The notes beneath the pieces were generated by a model. That model saw only the letters and a list, made by a program, of their open reading frames with translations. It did no database searches and was not told where the DNA came from. Of a stretch of DNA of 64,000 nt, positions 53,096-63,840 are shown in pieces. The stretch is from Roseobacter sp. MED193 (GTDB lineage Bacteria; Pseudomonadota; Alphaproteobacteria; Rhodobacterales; Rhodobacteraceae). The stretch spans positions 3,105,694 to 3,169,693 of the forward strand of contig NZ_CH902583.1 in NCBI RefSeq assembly GCF_000152965.1, in the 5' to 3' direction. The number at the start of each line of letters is the position of its first letter. Positions within the stretch are counted from its first letter, which is position 1. The position numbers were made by a program, and so were the translations under genes.

Positions 53096-55651
53096 TCAGA
53101 TGATGACGGTGACGTCTTGATCAATGACCAGGGTCGTGCCGTCGTTGCCGACGGTGTAGACGTTATAGTTCTCACCACCGACATTACGAGTCCCAGCCAA
53201 GGTAGCGCCTGCGACGGTGACACTGTCATCACCTGGGGTGCTGCCGCTGTGGATGGTCAAGGTATCCGAGTTCTCAGAGAGCGCCTTGATATCCGCTTCG
53301 GTCAGAACAAGAGAAACATTGCTTGCCGCGCCAAGATCCAACTCGTCAATGTTGAACTGGCCAAGAGAGGCATGATCCAATGTGCTGGCTGTTGTGGCAT
53401 TGTCTTCGAGAACCAGTAGGGTGCTGGAACCATTCCCAAGCGAGTCGACATTGGTCACGACCAGGTCGGTGCCGTCCGGGATCGCATTGGTAAAGTCGAA
53501 TTCGGTGAGACCGCGACCTTCGGTGACAACCGCGCCAGGGTTAGCGATGGAACCATCCCCTTCCAGGGTGTTGACGGTAATGGATTCACCTGTGCCTGCA
53601 ATGCCTTCGACGCTGATTTCGCTGACGTATTGGCTGCCAATCTCGTAGGTGACCGAATCCAGAACTGGGGCTTCAAAGACTGTATCGACTTCAAAGTTCT
53701 CGGTCAGGGTGCTGGTGTTCCCTGCGGGGTCTGTCGCAACAATTGTTGCGGAGGCAGAATACTCACCAGCGGGGAGATCAGTGCCGGAGAACTCAGCACT
53801 CCAGTTGCCCGCAGCATCCACGGTAGCGGTCTTGGCTACACCTCGGATTGTCACGACCACCTCAGAGCCAGGCTCGACGGTGCCCTGAAGGGCAAAGCCC
53901 GCGTTCAGTTCATCCTGGTTGACGACATCATTGGCTGTCTGATTGGCATCGACGGTGAAGGGGTCCACCTCGGTGTCGATCGACAGAGTACGGGTCACAA
54001 CATCTGTGTTCCCCACTGCGTCGGTGGCGTGGACTTCGATATCGACGTCGGTGGTGCCAGTTGGGATCGCACTTTGTGGAACAAGCACAGTCCAGTTGCC
54101 TGCCGCATCTACCGTCGCATTTTGAGCACCTGAGGAGCCAAAGAAGACCTGAACCGTCGACCCGGGTTCCGCAGTTCCGGTCAATTGAACACCGCCCTGG
54201 GCTTCTTGGCCGGACAGAACATCGTCTGCCCCTGCAAAGCCGCCGTTCAGTGTTGCGCTGGTTTCCGTGTCGATATGGACGGTATGGGTGCTGGTTGTGC
54301 TGTTGCCGGCCTGGTCGCTAGAGGTGACCTCGACGGTGCTTGCATAATTGTTGCCGCCAGCGATTTGCGCGCTGCTATAGTCTACCGACCATGTACCGTC
54401 TCCTGCCACGGTTGTTGTCTGAGTAACACCTTGGAACAAAACCGAGATCGAGCCCCCGGCCTCACCGGTCCCGGAAAGGGTGACACCATCCGAGGCTTCG
54501 GCGAAGTTGATGATATTGTCGCCTTCAACGGTGTTGATGCCGATTGGGGGCGCAATTGTGTCAACCACCAAGGTCTCGGTATAGTTGGCGCTATTGCCAA
54601 AATCGTCTGTGGTGGTGATGGAAACACCTGTGGTGTACTCGCCGGTGTTGATTTGACCCGAGTCAAAAGTCACCGACCAGCTGCCATCTGTGCCAACTGT
54701 TGTTGTCTGGGTATGGCCGTTGATGACCACGCTGACGCTTGCACCTGCTTCACCGGTGCCGGTGATGACAGTACCAGAAGAGTGTTCACTGCCGTTGACA
54801 ATATCGCCAGTGGATTGCGTGCCACTGGTAACGTCCAGGTCTGGTGGAGTGGTGTCGATGATGACAGAAGGGCCGTCCAGATCATGTGTTGTACCGTCGG
54901 GGTCGACGACCCGCACGGTGGTGTCATAGTTGCCATCGCCAGGCAGGGCCACAACCGGGAAAGTGACTTCCCAAGTGCCATCATCCTTGATGGTTCCTGT
55001 CTGGGTTTCACCGCCAACATTGACCTCTACCTCAGCTCCAGGGGTGCCGGTGCCGGTGATCACAATTGGGTCAGTGGTGGCATCCGCGACGGGGTAGCTT
55101 GCATCGGGGTCATCCACGGTTGGAATGATGGTGCTGCCACCACCGCCGCCACCGCCGCCACCACCACCGCCGGCGATGACTGCGGCTCCCGCTACACCGG
55201 CCGCTGCACCAGCAGCACCCAGACCGCCAAAGAGAGGGGCAGCAAGCGGGGCAATAACCGGCTCGATGCGGTCAACATCCAAGAAGACCATTTCGTCATA
55301 AGCGGACCATTTGCCGGAGATATCCAAAGGCTCGTAGCTGGCAAATAGCGCGCCTTCGGCCTTGTCTTCTAGCACGACCTCGACAAAATTCCCTTCCTCG
55401 CTGAGGAACAGGTTCTTACCGCCTGGGGTGCCATTGCTATAGTAGTTCTGCAACACAAGGATCTGGCCATCTGCCAGGACCAAGTGAAGATCTGATCCGC
55501 GCCTGACATAGGCGTCGATATCCGACGCGCTGAGGTTCAGCGAGATATCTTTGGAGTGCGTGACGTTGAGAAGTGAGGGAGACCCCTCGGAAAAAGTGCT
55601 TTGACGTGTAGTCCCCGATAGATCTCGGGTGATAAATCCAACAGTGCTCAT
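53096..55651 (-). CDS. Bap/Lap-type secreted adhesin with Ig-like repeats
   Basis: An 851-residue type I secretion substrate. The N-terminal BapA prefix-like region (1-135) is followed by a hydrophobic Gly/Ala stretch and 12 consecutive Gly (161-172), then five Ig-like repeats of about 95 residues, each with a GTGEAG...TTTV..DGSW core and a TDD.GN end. The C-terminal 170 residues are Asp/Gly/Thr-rich and hold the presumed uncleaved secretion signal. It is short for this family and has no RTX nonapeptides, so fewer repeats or a collapsed assembly are possible. First gene of the operon. Confidence 0.88.
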   Translation of the reverse strand: MSTVGFITRDLSGTTRQSTFSEGSPSLLNVTHSKDISLNLSASDIDAYVRRGSDLHLVLADGQILVLQNYYSNGTPGGKNLFLSEEGNFVEVVLEDKAEGALFASYEPLDISGKWSAYDEMVFLDVDRIEPVIAPLAAPLFGGLGAAGAAAGVAGAAVIAGGGGGGGGGGGGSTIIPTVDDPDASYPVADATTDPIVITGTGTPGAEVEVNVGGETQTGTIKDDGTWEVTFPVVALPGDGNYDTTVRVVDPDGTTHDLDGPSVIIDTTPPDLDVTSGTQSTGDIVNGSEHSSGTVITGTGEAGASVSVVINGHTQTTTVGTDGSWSVTFDSGQINTGEYTTGVSITTTDDFGNSANYTETLVVDTIAPPIGINTVEGDNIINFAEASDGVTLSGTGEAGGSISVLFQGVTQTTTVAGDGTWSVDYSSAQIAGGNNYASTVEVTSSDQAGNSTTSTHTVHIDTETSATLNGGFAGADDVLSGQEAQGGVQLTGTAEPGSTVQVFFGSSGAQNATVDAAGNWTVLVPQSAIPTGTTDVDIEVHATDAVGNTDVVTRTLSIDTEVDPFTVDANQTANDVVNQDELNAGFALQGTVEPGSEVVVTIRGVAKTATVDAAGNWSAEFSGTDLPAGEYSASATIVATDPAGNTSTLTENFEVDTVFEAPVLDSVTYEIGSQYVSEISVEGIAGTGESITVNTLEGDGSIANPGAVVTEGRGLTEFDFTNAIPDGTDLVVTNVDSLGNGSSTLLVLEDNATTASTLDHASLGQFNIDELDLGAASNVSLVLTEADIKALSENSDTLTIHSGSTPGDDSVTVAGATLAGTRNVGGENYNVYTVGNDGTTLVIDQDVTVII

Positions 55652-56418
55652 TTTTTTGCCGCTCGTTTAGAGACCACACAACGCCCTAAATCATGGGATT
55701 GCGGTGAGTCCGGTGCCTGTATGTTTCTGCCGAAGGCCGTTCTTTGCGGCCATATTGTGGGTATATTGCGTCTAATTTTAATCAAATGTAGGCGGCCCAA
55801 GCAGAAACTGGGGATAAATTGCGGTCTATAGTGTCTTGTTTGCCGCAGGTTTTCCGCCTTGGGGGGGCTGGTCCGCCCTATTTTTGGCCACATGTTAACA
55901 AAAGGTTAACAGATAGGCTCCTCTTTGGGCACCGTGCTGCGGCGAAATTCTGGGGCAGATTTAGACTGAAATCGGGGGGAAGAGCGCCTGGCTTGTGTCT
56001 TGGAAATGACAAACAGTCGCCCAGATGAGCTGCAGCTCAGCGCTACATCAGTGGCTCCGCAGGGGGGCATGTGCAGGGGGCTCCTGGACCAAGATCAAAG
56101 CTGTGGGTGAAATTGTGAAGAGTTTTTGATAAAAATCTTCTGGCAATTAATTAAAAATACACCAGTTCCTAATAGTATGGAACTCGCAAATAGTGTACCC
56201 TTTCGGAATACTGAACGGCGTTTGAGACTCTCGATTGCCGGACCAAGCCCCCTGATCAGAGTGGGCATCCGGTGCGTAAGACGCCGTCGAACAAGAGCAG
56301 AAATCAAAACCACAAACCACCGCGGGCATCCGTGGCCCAGACTATGGGGTCTCTATGTCTGTGCGTGTCTTCACCGCCAGGAGAAAGGGCGAAGCGTAAA
56401 CCAGGAGGCTAGATCCCG
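55652..56418. other. Gene-free divergent region between adhesin and prkA
   Basis: 767 bp without a credible gene. It holds the CtrA box (55895-55909), a perfect 14-bp palindrome TGAGCTGCAGCTCA (56026-56039) and an A+T-rich stretch (56115-56180) that probably contains the prkA promoter. Very likely the control region for both the adhesin operon and prkA. Confidence 0.6.
55895..55909. promoter_or_regulatory. CtrA binding site (TTAA-N7-TTAA)
   Basis: TTAA (55895-55898), seven bases, TTAA (55906-55909): an exact match to the CtrA consensus, inside AACAAAAGGTTAAC. It stands 244 bp upstream of the adhesin start. CtrA controls motility, attachment and gene transfer agents in Rhodobacterales. Confidence 0.7.
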
Positions 56419-57377
56419 ATGAAAGACATTGCCGAGATATTTGTAGAGCAATACGGCCAGACACGCGAACAGGAGATGTCCCTTTATGACTATCTCAATG
56501 GGTGTCGCGATGATCCGAGCCTCTATGCCAATGTGGCCGAGCGCATGCTCAAGGCCATCGGCGAAGAGGAGCTTGTTGATACCTCCAAGGACGCCCGACT
56601 GGGGCCGATCTTTCAGAACCGAACGATTAAGCAATATCGCGCCTTCAAAGACTTCTACGGTATGGAAGACACCATCGAGCGGATCGTGGGCTATTTCCGT
56701 CATGCGGCTCAGGGTTTAGAAGAGCGTAAACAGATCCTCTATCTGTTGGGGCCGGTGGGTGGCGGGAAATCCTCGTTGGCGGAGCAGCTCAAGCGGCTGG
56801 TTGAAGATCAGCCGATCTATGTGCTTAAGGCGGGTGATCAGCTCTCGCCAATCTTTGAAAGCCCCCTGGGTTTGTTTGACCCTCAGCGCATGGGTAAGGT
56901 GCTGGAAGAGGAATACGGCATCGCACGGCATCGGTTGCCGGGGTTGATGTCGCCCTGGGCAGTGCAGCGGTTGGATGAGTTTGGCGGTGACATCAGCAAG
57001 TTCACCGTGGCGCGGATCTATCCCTCAGGGCTACGACGTATGGCAGTTGCCAAGGTGGAGCCGGGTGATGAGAATAATCAGGACATCTCGACCCTCGTGG
57101 GCAAGGTGGACATTCGCCAGCTTGAGCATTTCAGCCAGGACAATCCAGACGCTTATAGTTTTTCGGGCGGCTTGAACCGCGCCAATCAGGGTGTGCTGGA
57201 ATTTGTCGAAATGTTCAAAGCGCCCATCAAGATGTTGCATCCACTTCTCACTGCGACGCAGGAAGGCAACTATATGGGCACCGAGAGCTTTGGTGCCATT
57301 CCTTTCACCGGCTTGGTTCTGGCGCATTCCAATGAAAGCGAATGGCAGGCTTTCAAGAACAACAAAAACAATGAAGC
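56419..57377 (+). pseudogene. prkA: prkA 5' part (serine protein kinase), interrupted by IS
   Basis: The first 319 codons of PrkA/YeaG, a stress- and starvation-linked Ser/Thr protein kinase with an AAA+ N-terminal domain. Walker A GPVGGGKSS (111-119) and ARIYPSGLRR are present. An IS3-family element splits codon 320 after bases GC. Read-through into the IS adds only GPVTV before a stop, giving a 325-residue product without the kinase domain, which lies in the 3' part. Removing the IS and one target copy restores 644 residues, the length of E. coli YeaG. Confidence 0.93.
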
Positions 57378-57440
57378 TGGACCTGTCACGGTTTGATGCC
57401 GCTCCTTTGATAGCATTTACTGCAACAAAGGAGATGAACT

Positions 57441-57716
57441 ATGGGACTGAAACGGACAGACGAATTTCGACAAGATGCGGTGCGCATCGCATTAACCAGT
57501 GGGCTGACGCGTAAGCAGGTGGCTGACGATCTGGGTGTTGGCATGTCGACGTTGAACAAATGGATCACTGCACACCGAGACACAGACGTGGTTTCCAAAG
57601 AGGATTTGAGCCTGGCTCAAGAGAATGATCGACTTCGACGGGAGAACCGGCTCCTGAAGGAGGAGAGGGAGATCTTAAAAAAAGCCACCCAGTTCTTTGC
57701 GGGCCTAAAGCAATGA
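57441..57716 (+). CDS. IS3-family transposase OrfA
   Basis: A 91-residue helix-turn-helix protein (LTRKQVADDLGVGMSTLNKWI) with a C-terminal leucine-zipper stretch (LAQENDRLRRENRLLKEEREIL), as usual for IS3 OrfA, which binds the element's ends. AAAGGAG precedes the ATG. The stop overlaps the orfB start (ATGA). Confidence 0.95.
   Translation: MGLKRTDEFRQDAVRIALTSGLTRKQVADDLGVGMSTLNKWITAHRDTDVVSKEDLSLAQENDRLRRENRLLKEEREILKKATQFFAGLKQ
57677..57684 (+). promoter_or_regulatory. Programmed -1 frameshift signal A7G
   Basis: Seven A then G near the end of orfA, in frame as A AAA AAA G. orfB lies in the -1 frame, so slippage here yields the OrfAB fusion transposase, as in other IS3 members. Confidence 0.75.
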
Positions 57717-58570
57717 GATTTAGGTTTGTCGAAGAACACAGGGGCAGCTTTCCAGCCGCCCGGTTGTGCGAGGTCGTCGGTGTCAGCGCACGCGGGTTAC
57801 GCGCATTCCGCAGTCGCCCAGCCAGTCGTAGGCAGCGATCTGATCTGGTCACGCTGGCTCATATCAAAGAGCAGTCGCGGCTTAGTTTGGGGAGCTATGG
57901 CCGCCCACGAATGACCGAAGAGTTGAAGGAGATCGGTTTGAACGTGGGCCACCGTCGTGTTGGCAGGTTGATGCGCCAGAACGGGATATCTGTTGTCAGA
58001 ACACGCAAACACAAGGTCACGACAGACAGTGACCACAAGTTCAATATCGCGCCGAACTTGCTGGATCGAAACTTCTCAGCTGACCTGCCAAATCAAAAGT
58101 GGGCGGGGGATATCAGCTATGTCTGGACCCGCGAAGGCTGGCTGTATCTGGCCGTGATCCTCGATCTGCATTCAAGGCGTGTTATCGGCTGGGCCGTGAG
58201 CAATCGGATGAAACGCGACTTGGCGATCCGGGCGTTGAATATGGCCATCGCGTTCCGGCAGCCGCCCAAAGGCTGCATCCATCATACGGATCGCGGGTCG
58301 CAATATTGTTCCCATGACTACCAGAAAATCCTGCGCCAGAACGGCTTCAAAGTATCGATGAGCGGTAAGGGTAATTGTTACGACAACGCCGCCGTCGAGA
58401 CGTTCTTCAAGACCATCAAAGCTGAACTGATCTGGCGGCATCCTTGGGAGACCCGTCGGAAGGCTGAAATGGCGATCTTCGAATACATAAACGGGTTCTA
58501 CAATCCACGCCGCCGTCACTCAGCACTGGGCTGGAAAAGCCCTGTCGCCTTCGAACGAAAGGTGGCTTAA
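57713..58570 (+). CDS. IS3-family transposase OrfB (DDE integrase core)
   Basis: A 285-residue catalytic part. An HTH_21-type N-terminus is followed by an rve/DDE domain with Asp in WAGDISYVWT, Asp in HHTDRGSQY and Glu in DNAAVETFFKTIKAE. The C-terminal YNPRRRHSALGWKSPVAFE is the typical IS3 ending. The frame is intact. It inserts in prkA in the same orientation. Confidence 0.96.
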   Translation: MRFRFVEEHRGSFPAARLCEVVGVSARGLRAFRSRPASRRQRSDLVTLAHIKEQSRLSLGSYGRPRMTEELKEIGLNVGHRRVGRLMRQNGISVVRTRKHKVTTDSDHKFNIAPNLLDRNFSADLPNQKWAGDISYVWTREGWLYLAVILDLHSRRVIGWAVSNRMKRDLAIRALNMAIAFRQPPKGCIHHTDRGSQYCSHDYQKILRQNGFKVSMSGKGNCYDNAAVETFFKTIKAELIWRHPWETRRKAEMAIFEYINGFYNPRRRHSALGWKSPVAFERKVA

Positions 58571-58611
58571 ACGAGCACTTGGGGCGGCACTAAAACGCGA
58601 CAGGTCCAAGC

Positions 58612-59587
58612 CTTTATCGACCGGGTTTCCATCGTCAAGGTGCCCTATTGTCTGCGGGTCAGTGATGAAGCGCAGATCTATGACAAGCTGATCCAGCACA
58701 GTGAGCTGGCCGAGGCCCCCTGCGCCCCAGAGACGCTCAAGATACTGAGCCGGTTTTCGGTTCTGACCCGGCTGAAGCCCCACGAAAACTCTAATCTCTA
58801 TTCCAAGATGCGGGTCTACGATGGGGAAAGCCTGAAAGATACTGATCCCAAGGCCAAGACGGTGCAGGAGTATCAGGATCGGGCCGGCGTGGATGAAGGC
58901 ATGAACGGTATCTCTACGCGCTTTGCCTTCAAGGTGCTGTCTTCGACCTTCAATTTCGATACCGATGAGGTCGCTGCCGATCCCGTCCATCTCATGTATG
59001 TGCTGGAGCAAATGATCAAACGGGAACAGTTCCCGGCAGAGATCGAGGCGAAGTATCTCGAGTTCATCAAGACGGATCTGGCGCAGCGCTACGAGGAGTT
59101 TATCGGAAACGAGATCCAGAAGGCCTATCTGGAGAGCTACACAGAGTACGGCCAGAACGTCTTTGACCGCTATATTTCCTATGCGGATGCCTGGATCGAG
59201 GAGCAGGACTACAAGGACCCCGATACCGGCCAGCTCTATGATCGTGACATTCTCGACAGCGAGCTGAGCAAAATCGAAAAGCCCGTGGGCATAGCCAACC
59301 CTAAGGACTTTCGCAATGAGGTGGTGAAATTCGCCCTGCGCCATCGCGCAAATACCGGGTCAAATCCTGCTTGGAACTCCTACGAGAAGCTCCGCGATGT
59401 TATTGAAAAGCACATGTTTAGCCAGGTCGAAGAGCTGCTCCCGGTGATCAGCTTTGGCAGCAAGAAGGACAGCAAGACTGAGAGCAAGCACCAGGAGTTC
59501 GTCGAACGTATGCGCAGCCATGGCTATACTGACCGCCAGGTGCGGCGCCTGGTTGAGTGGTACATGCGGGTCAACAAGGCCGGGTAA
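58612..59587 (+). pseudogene. prkA: prkA 3' part (kinase domain)
   Basis: The remaining 324 codons of PrkA, from FIDRVSIVKVPYCLRVSDEA to the stop. It holds the PrkA C-terminal domain related to protein kinases. A GTG at 58640 (MPYCLRV) opens an internal frame but lacks a ribosome site, so translation is doubtful. The frame rejoins the 5' part exactly after removal of the IS plus AGC. yeaH follows 15 bp downstream. Confidence 0.9.
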
Positions 59588-59602
59588 CGGGGACGCTGCA
59601 AG

Positions 59603-60931
59603 ATGCATCAATTCATCGACAGACGCGCCAACCCTAAGGGCAAAAGCCACGGCAATCGTCAAAGGTTCCTACGCCGCGCCCGGGACAATATTAAAGAGCG
59701 TGTAGACAGATCGGTTCGTGACAAATCCATTCAGGATGGGGAGGGGGTCGCGGCCGAAGGCGAAAAAGTGACGATCCCATCAAAAGGGCTGCAAGAGCCA
59801 AGGTTTTTTCACGGACCTGGTGGCAATCGCAAACACGTTCTGCCAGGGAACAAGGAGTTTGTAGTTGGCGATACCATCCCTAAACCGGATGGCGGTTCAG
59901 GTCAGGGCGGGGGCAAGGCCTCAGAAGAGGGCGAGGGGAGTGATGATTTTTCCTTTACCCTCACGCGCGACGAATATCTGGAGATCCTGTTTGATGGGTT
60001 GGAGCTGCCGGATCTGGTGGAGAAATCCACTGTCGAGACCGAGACAATTGGCAGTCGCCGCGCTGGGCTGACCACAGCTGGCACGCCCAATAACCTTAAC
60101 CTCGTCCGTACCATGCGCAATTCTTTGGGGCGGCGTATAGCTCTTCGGCGGCCGTCGGCCCAGGCAGAGGCGGATCTGGAGGCTGAAATAGAAGTGCTGA
60201 CGGGCTTGCCGTCGCCGACGAAGGCGCAGGTCGCGTTGTTGGAGGACTTGCAGACGAGGCTGGAGGCGTTGCAGCGCAAACGTAAGGTTGTGGGCTATAT
60301 CGACCCAATTGATCTGCGGTTTGACACGCATGTGCCGGAGAAAATTAAAAAATCCCGTGCAGTGGTCTTTTGCCTGATGGATGTGTCGGGCTCGATGCAG
60401 GAGCGTGAAAAGGATCTGGGCAAGCGGTTTTTTCTGCTGCTGCATCTGTTCTTGTCACGCTGCTATGAACACACCGAACTGGTTTTTATCCGCCATACCC
60501 ATGTCGCTGAGGAGGTGGATGAGGAAACCTTTTTCTATGCCCGGGAAACCGGCGGCACCATCGTTTCTACCGCCCTGGATAAAATGCGTGAGGTTATCGC
60601 GGAACGTTTCCCTGCACAGGAGTGGAATATCTACGGTGCGCAGGTGTCCGATGGAGAGAACTTTGGCAATGACTCGGTCCGCTGCAGGAAGCTGTTGCTC
60701 GACGATCTACTGCCAGTCTGTCAATACTACGCCTATATGGAGATTGTCGAAGAAGGTGCCGATGCGGTTCTGAACAACCCGGAGGCCGGGGATGATCTTT
60801 GGCAAAACTACCGGACGGTGAAGGCGCAGACACCGCATTTTGAGATGCAGCGGGTGTCCCATGCGGCGCATATCTATCCTATCTTCAGAGAGTTTTTCCT
60901 ACCCCGGATAAAAGGAGGTCAAAATGCTTGA
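59603..60931 (+). CDS. yeaH: YeaH/YhbH-family protein (DUF444, VWA-like)
   Basis: A 442-residue protein always found with PrkA and SpoVR. The N-terminal basic region MHQFIDRRANPKGKSHGNRQ is conserved, and a von Willebrand A-like domain follows with a metal-site motif DVSGSMQ near residue 265. A Gly/Glu-rich linker lies around 95-115. Function is unclear; genetic work in enterics links the operon to stress and nitrogen starvation. The gene begins 15 bp after the prkA stop, so transcription from the prkA promoter must cross the IS, and expression may depend on promoters in or after the element. Confidence 0.92.
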   Translation: MHQFIDRRANPKGKSHGNRQRFLRRARDNIKERVDRSVRDKSIQDGEGVAAEGEKVTIPSKGLQEPRFFHGPGGNRKHVLPGNKEFVVGDTIPKPDGGSGQGGGKASEEGEGSDDFSFTLTRDEYLEILFDGLELPDLVEKSTVETETIGSRRAGLTTAGTPNNLNLVRTMRNSLGRRIALRRPSAQAEADLEAEIEVLTGLPSPTKAQVALLEDLQTRLEALQRKRKVVGYIDPIDLRFDTHVPEKIKKSRAVVFCLMDVSGSMQEREKDLGKRFFLLLHLFLSRCYEHTELVFIRHTHVAEEVDEETFFYARETGGTIVSTALDKMREVIAERFPAQEWNIYGAQVSDGENFGNDSVRCRKLLLDDLLPVCQYYAYMEIVEEGADAVLNNPEAGDDLWQNYRTVKAQTPHFEMQRVSHAAHIYPIFREFFLPRIKGGQNA

Positions 60932-62438
60932 CGTAAAACCGGGGTCCAACTTGCTGTTTGACGGGCCTGAGTGGAGCTTTGAGCTGTTGGAAAAGGCCCG
61001 CGATGCCATCGAGGACATCGCGCTTAATGATCTGGGGTTGAACGTCTACCAGAACCAGATCGAAATCATCTCGGCGGAGCAGATGCTGGATGCCTATTCC
61101 TGCACCGGGCTGCCCCTGATGTACCAGCATTGGTCCTTTGGCAAACATTTTGCTCGCGACGAGGCACTCTATCGTACTGGGCGACAGGGATTGGCCTATG
61201 AAATCGTGATCAACTCTAATCCCTGCATCAGTTATAACATGGAAGAAAACACCATGGCGATGCAGACACTGGTTATGGCCCATGCGGCCTTTGGCCATAA
61301 TCACTTTTTCAAGAACAACTACCTGTTTCTGCAATGGACGGATGCCGATGGCATTCACGACTATCTCGCTTTTGCTAAGAACTATATTGCTGCCTGTGAG
61401 GAACGCTACGGACTGGATGCAGTCGAGGAAATCTTGGATTCAGCTCATGCATTGCAAACCCAGGGGGTGTTTCGCTATGGGCGTCCACCCAAACCCACCG
61501 CGCAGGAGTTGGAAGCCATGCAACGGGTTCGTGATGGCCATGAGAGTGCGCGGAGCCTGTTGGACATATGGACGGATGCCACTTTGGGAAAAACAAAGGA
61601 AGGGGAGCATCCTGACGAGCCTCAAAGTGCGCGGCGCAAGAGCCTCAACCTGCCGCAGGAGAACATTCTCTATTTTCTGGAAAAGCACAGCCCGATCCTG
61701 AAGCCCTGGCAGCGTGAGTTGCTGCGCATCGTACGGATGCTTGCGCAGTATTTCTATCCCCAGAAACAGACCAAGGTGATGAATGAGGGATGCGCCACAT
61801 TTGTGCATTATTACATCATCAATGAGTTGTTCTCGCAGGGGCGTCTGTCTGAGGGCGCCTTTATGGAAATGATGCACAGCCATACCAATGTGGTGTTGCA
61901 GCCTGAATATGACGATCCGCGCTATTCTGGGATCAACCCCTATGCGCTGGGCTTTGCCATGATGATGGATATCAAGCGGATCTGCGAAACCCCCACGCAG
62001 GAGGACCGAGAGTGGTTTCCGGATCTCGCAGGTCATGCGGACTGGCGTGCGGTGCTGCGCGATGCCTGGGCCAACTACCGGGATGAGAGCTTCATCCAGC
62101 AGTTCCTGTCGCCGCATTTGATGCGCAAGTTTAAGCTTTTTACCCTGGTGGATGATGCGGACCAAAAGGACCTGGTGGTGAGCCAGATCCACAACCGGGC
62201 GGGGTACAAGGAAATCCGCCGTTCCTTGGCGCAGCAATATGATCTGGCCTATTTAGAACCTGATATCCAGGTCACAGATGCAGATTTGAGCGGGGATAGG
62301 CGCCTGATCCTTTCCCATACGGTACGTGATGGGATCCAGTTGGAAGAGAAGAACAAGGAGGAGGTCCTGCGCCATCTTCGCACACTTTGGGGCTATGATG
62401 TTTGCCTGAATGCGGTGGAAACCGTGGTCGAGCGTTAG
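60924..62438 (+). CDS. spoVR: SpoVR-family protein (YcgB)
   Basis: A 504-residue cytoplasmic protein of the SpoVR family, third member of the prkA-yeaH-spoVR operon. Conserved GLPLMYQHWSFGKHF, NSNPCISYNMEENTM and the NEGCATFVHYYI block are present; in the Bacillus namesake it affects spore cortex formation, but the bacterial role outside sporulators is unknown. It overlaps the end of yeaH by eight bases and has a near-perfect ribosome site, AAAGGAGGT at 60910-60918. Terminator-like hairpin follows. Confidence 0.93.
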   Translation: MLDVKPGSNLLFDGPEWSFELLEKARDAIEDIALNDLGLNVYQNQIEIISAEQMLDAYSCTGLPLMYQHWSFGKHFARDEALYRTGRQGLAYEIVINSNPCISYNMEENTMAMQTLVMAHAAFGHNHFFKNNYLFLQWTDADGIHDYLAFAKNYIAACEERYGLDAVEEILDSAHALQTQGVFRYGRPPKPTAQELEAMQRVRDGHESARSLLDIWTDATLGKTKEGEHPDEPQSARRKSLNLPQENILYFLEKHSPILKPWQRELLRIVRMLAQYFYPQKQTKVMNEGCATFVHYYIINELFSQGRLSEGAFMEMMHSHTNVVLQPEYDDPRYSGINPYALGFAMMMDIKRICETPTQEDREWFPDLAGHADWRAVLRDAWANYRDESFIQQFLSPHLMRKFKLFTLVDDADQKDLVVSQIHNRAGYKEIRRSLAQQYDLAYLEPDIQVTDADLSGDRRLILSHTVRDGIQLEEKNKEEVLRHLRTLWGYDVCLNAVETVVER

Positions 62439-62540
62439 TCGGTTTCGGGTGGCAAGCGGCGATTTGTTCTTCGATCACAATGGATTTTCTTGAATGGCAT
62501 TCGACCCCTGACATTGGAAGCCAGGGGGCAGCGCAGAAAT

Positions 62541-62573
62541 CAGGCGCGACCCCATTATTGGGTGTCGCGCCTG
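62541..62573. terminator. Bidirectional terminator-like hairpin
   Basis: CAGGCGCGAC (62541-62550) pairs perfectly with GTCGCGCCTG (62564-62573), between the convergent spoVR and formaldehyde dehydrogenase genes. The 3' side has a partial T-rich run. Confidence 0.7.
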
Positions 62574-62615
62574 TTGTGTTCTAGGTTCTGTAGTATGGGA
62601 AGGCTGCGCGGGCTT

Positions 62616-63728
<1,113 letters not shown>

Positions 63729-63840
63729 CATCAATCCGATCCTTCGTCCTGTTTTGGCAGCTTGTTGAGGACATCGCCCCAAACGGTACCTATCATGTTT
63801 TGCCCAGGTGAGACGTAGGCCTGGTTTAACGCAGGGCTAT

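Larger units (their letters stand above)
57378..58608 (+). mobile_element. IS3-family insertion sequence, complete
   Basis: A 1,231-bp element bounded by 25-bp inverted repeats (57378-57402 and 58584-58608) that match except at a few positions; both begin TGGACCTGTC. A 3-bp direct repeat, AGC, flanks it (57375-57377 and 58609-58611) and is the target duplication. It carries orfA and orfB in overlapping frames with a slippery A7G. Intact reading frames and near-matching ends suggest it is active or was until recently. No second copy is in this window. Confidence 0.96.

Noticed and set aside
54185-55348. 387-codon plus-strand frame opposite the adhesin
   Set aside because: Cys/Gly-rich antisense of the Ig-like repeats; the repeats and operon context support the minus strand.
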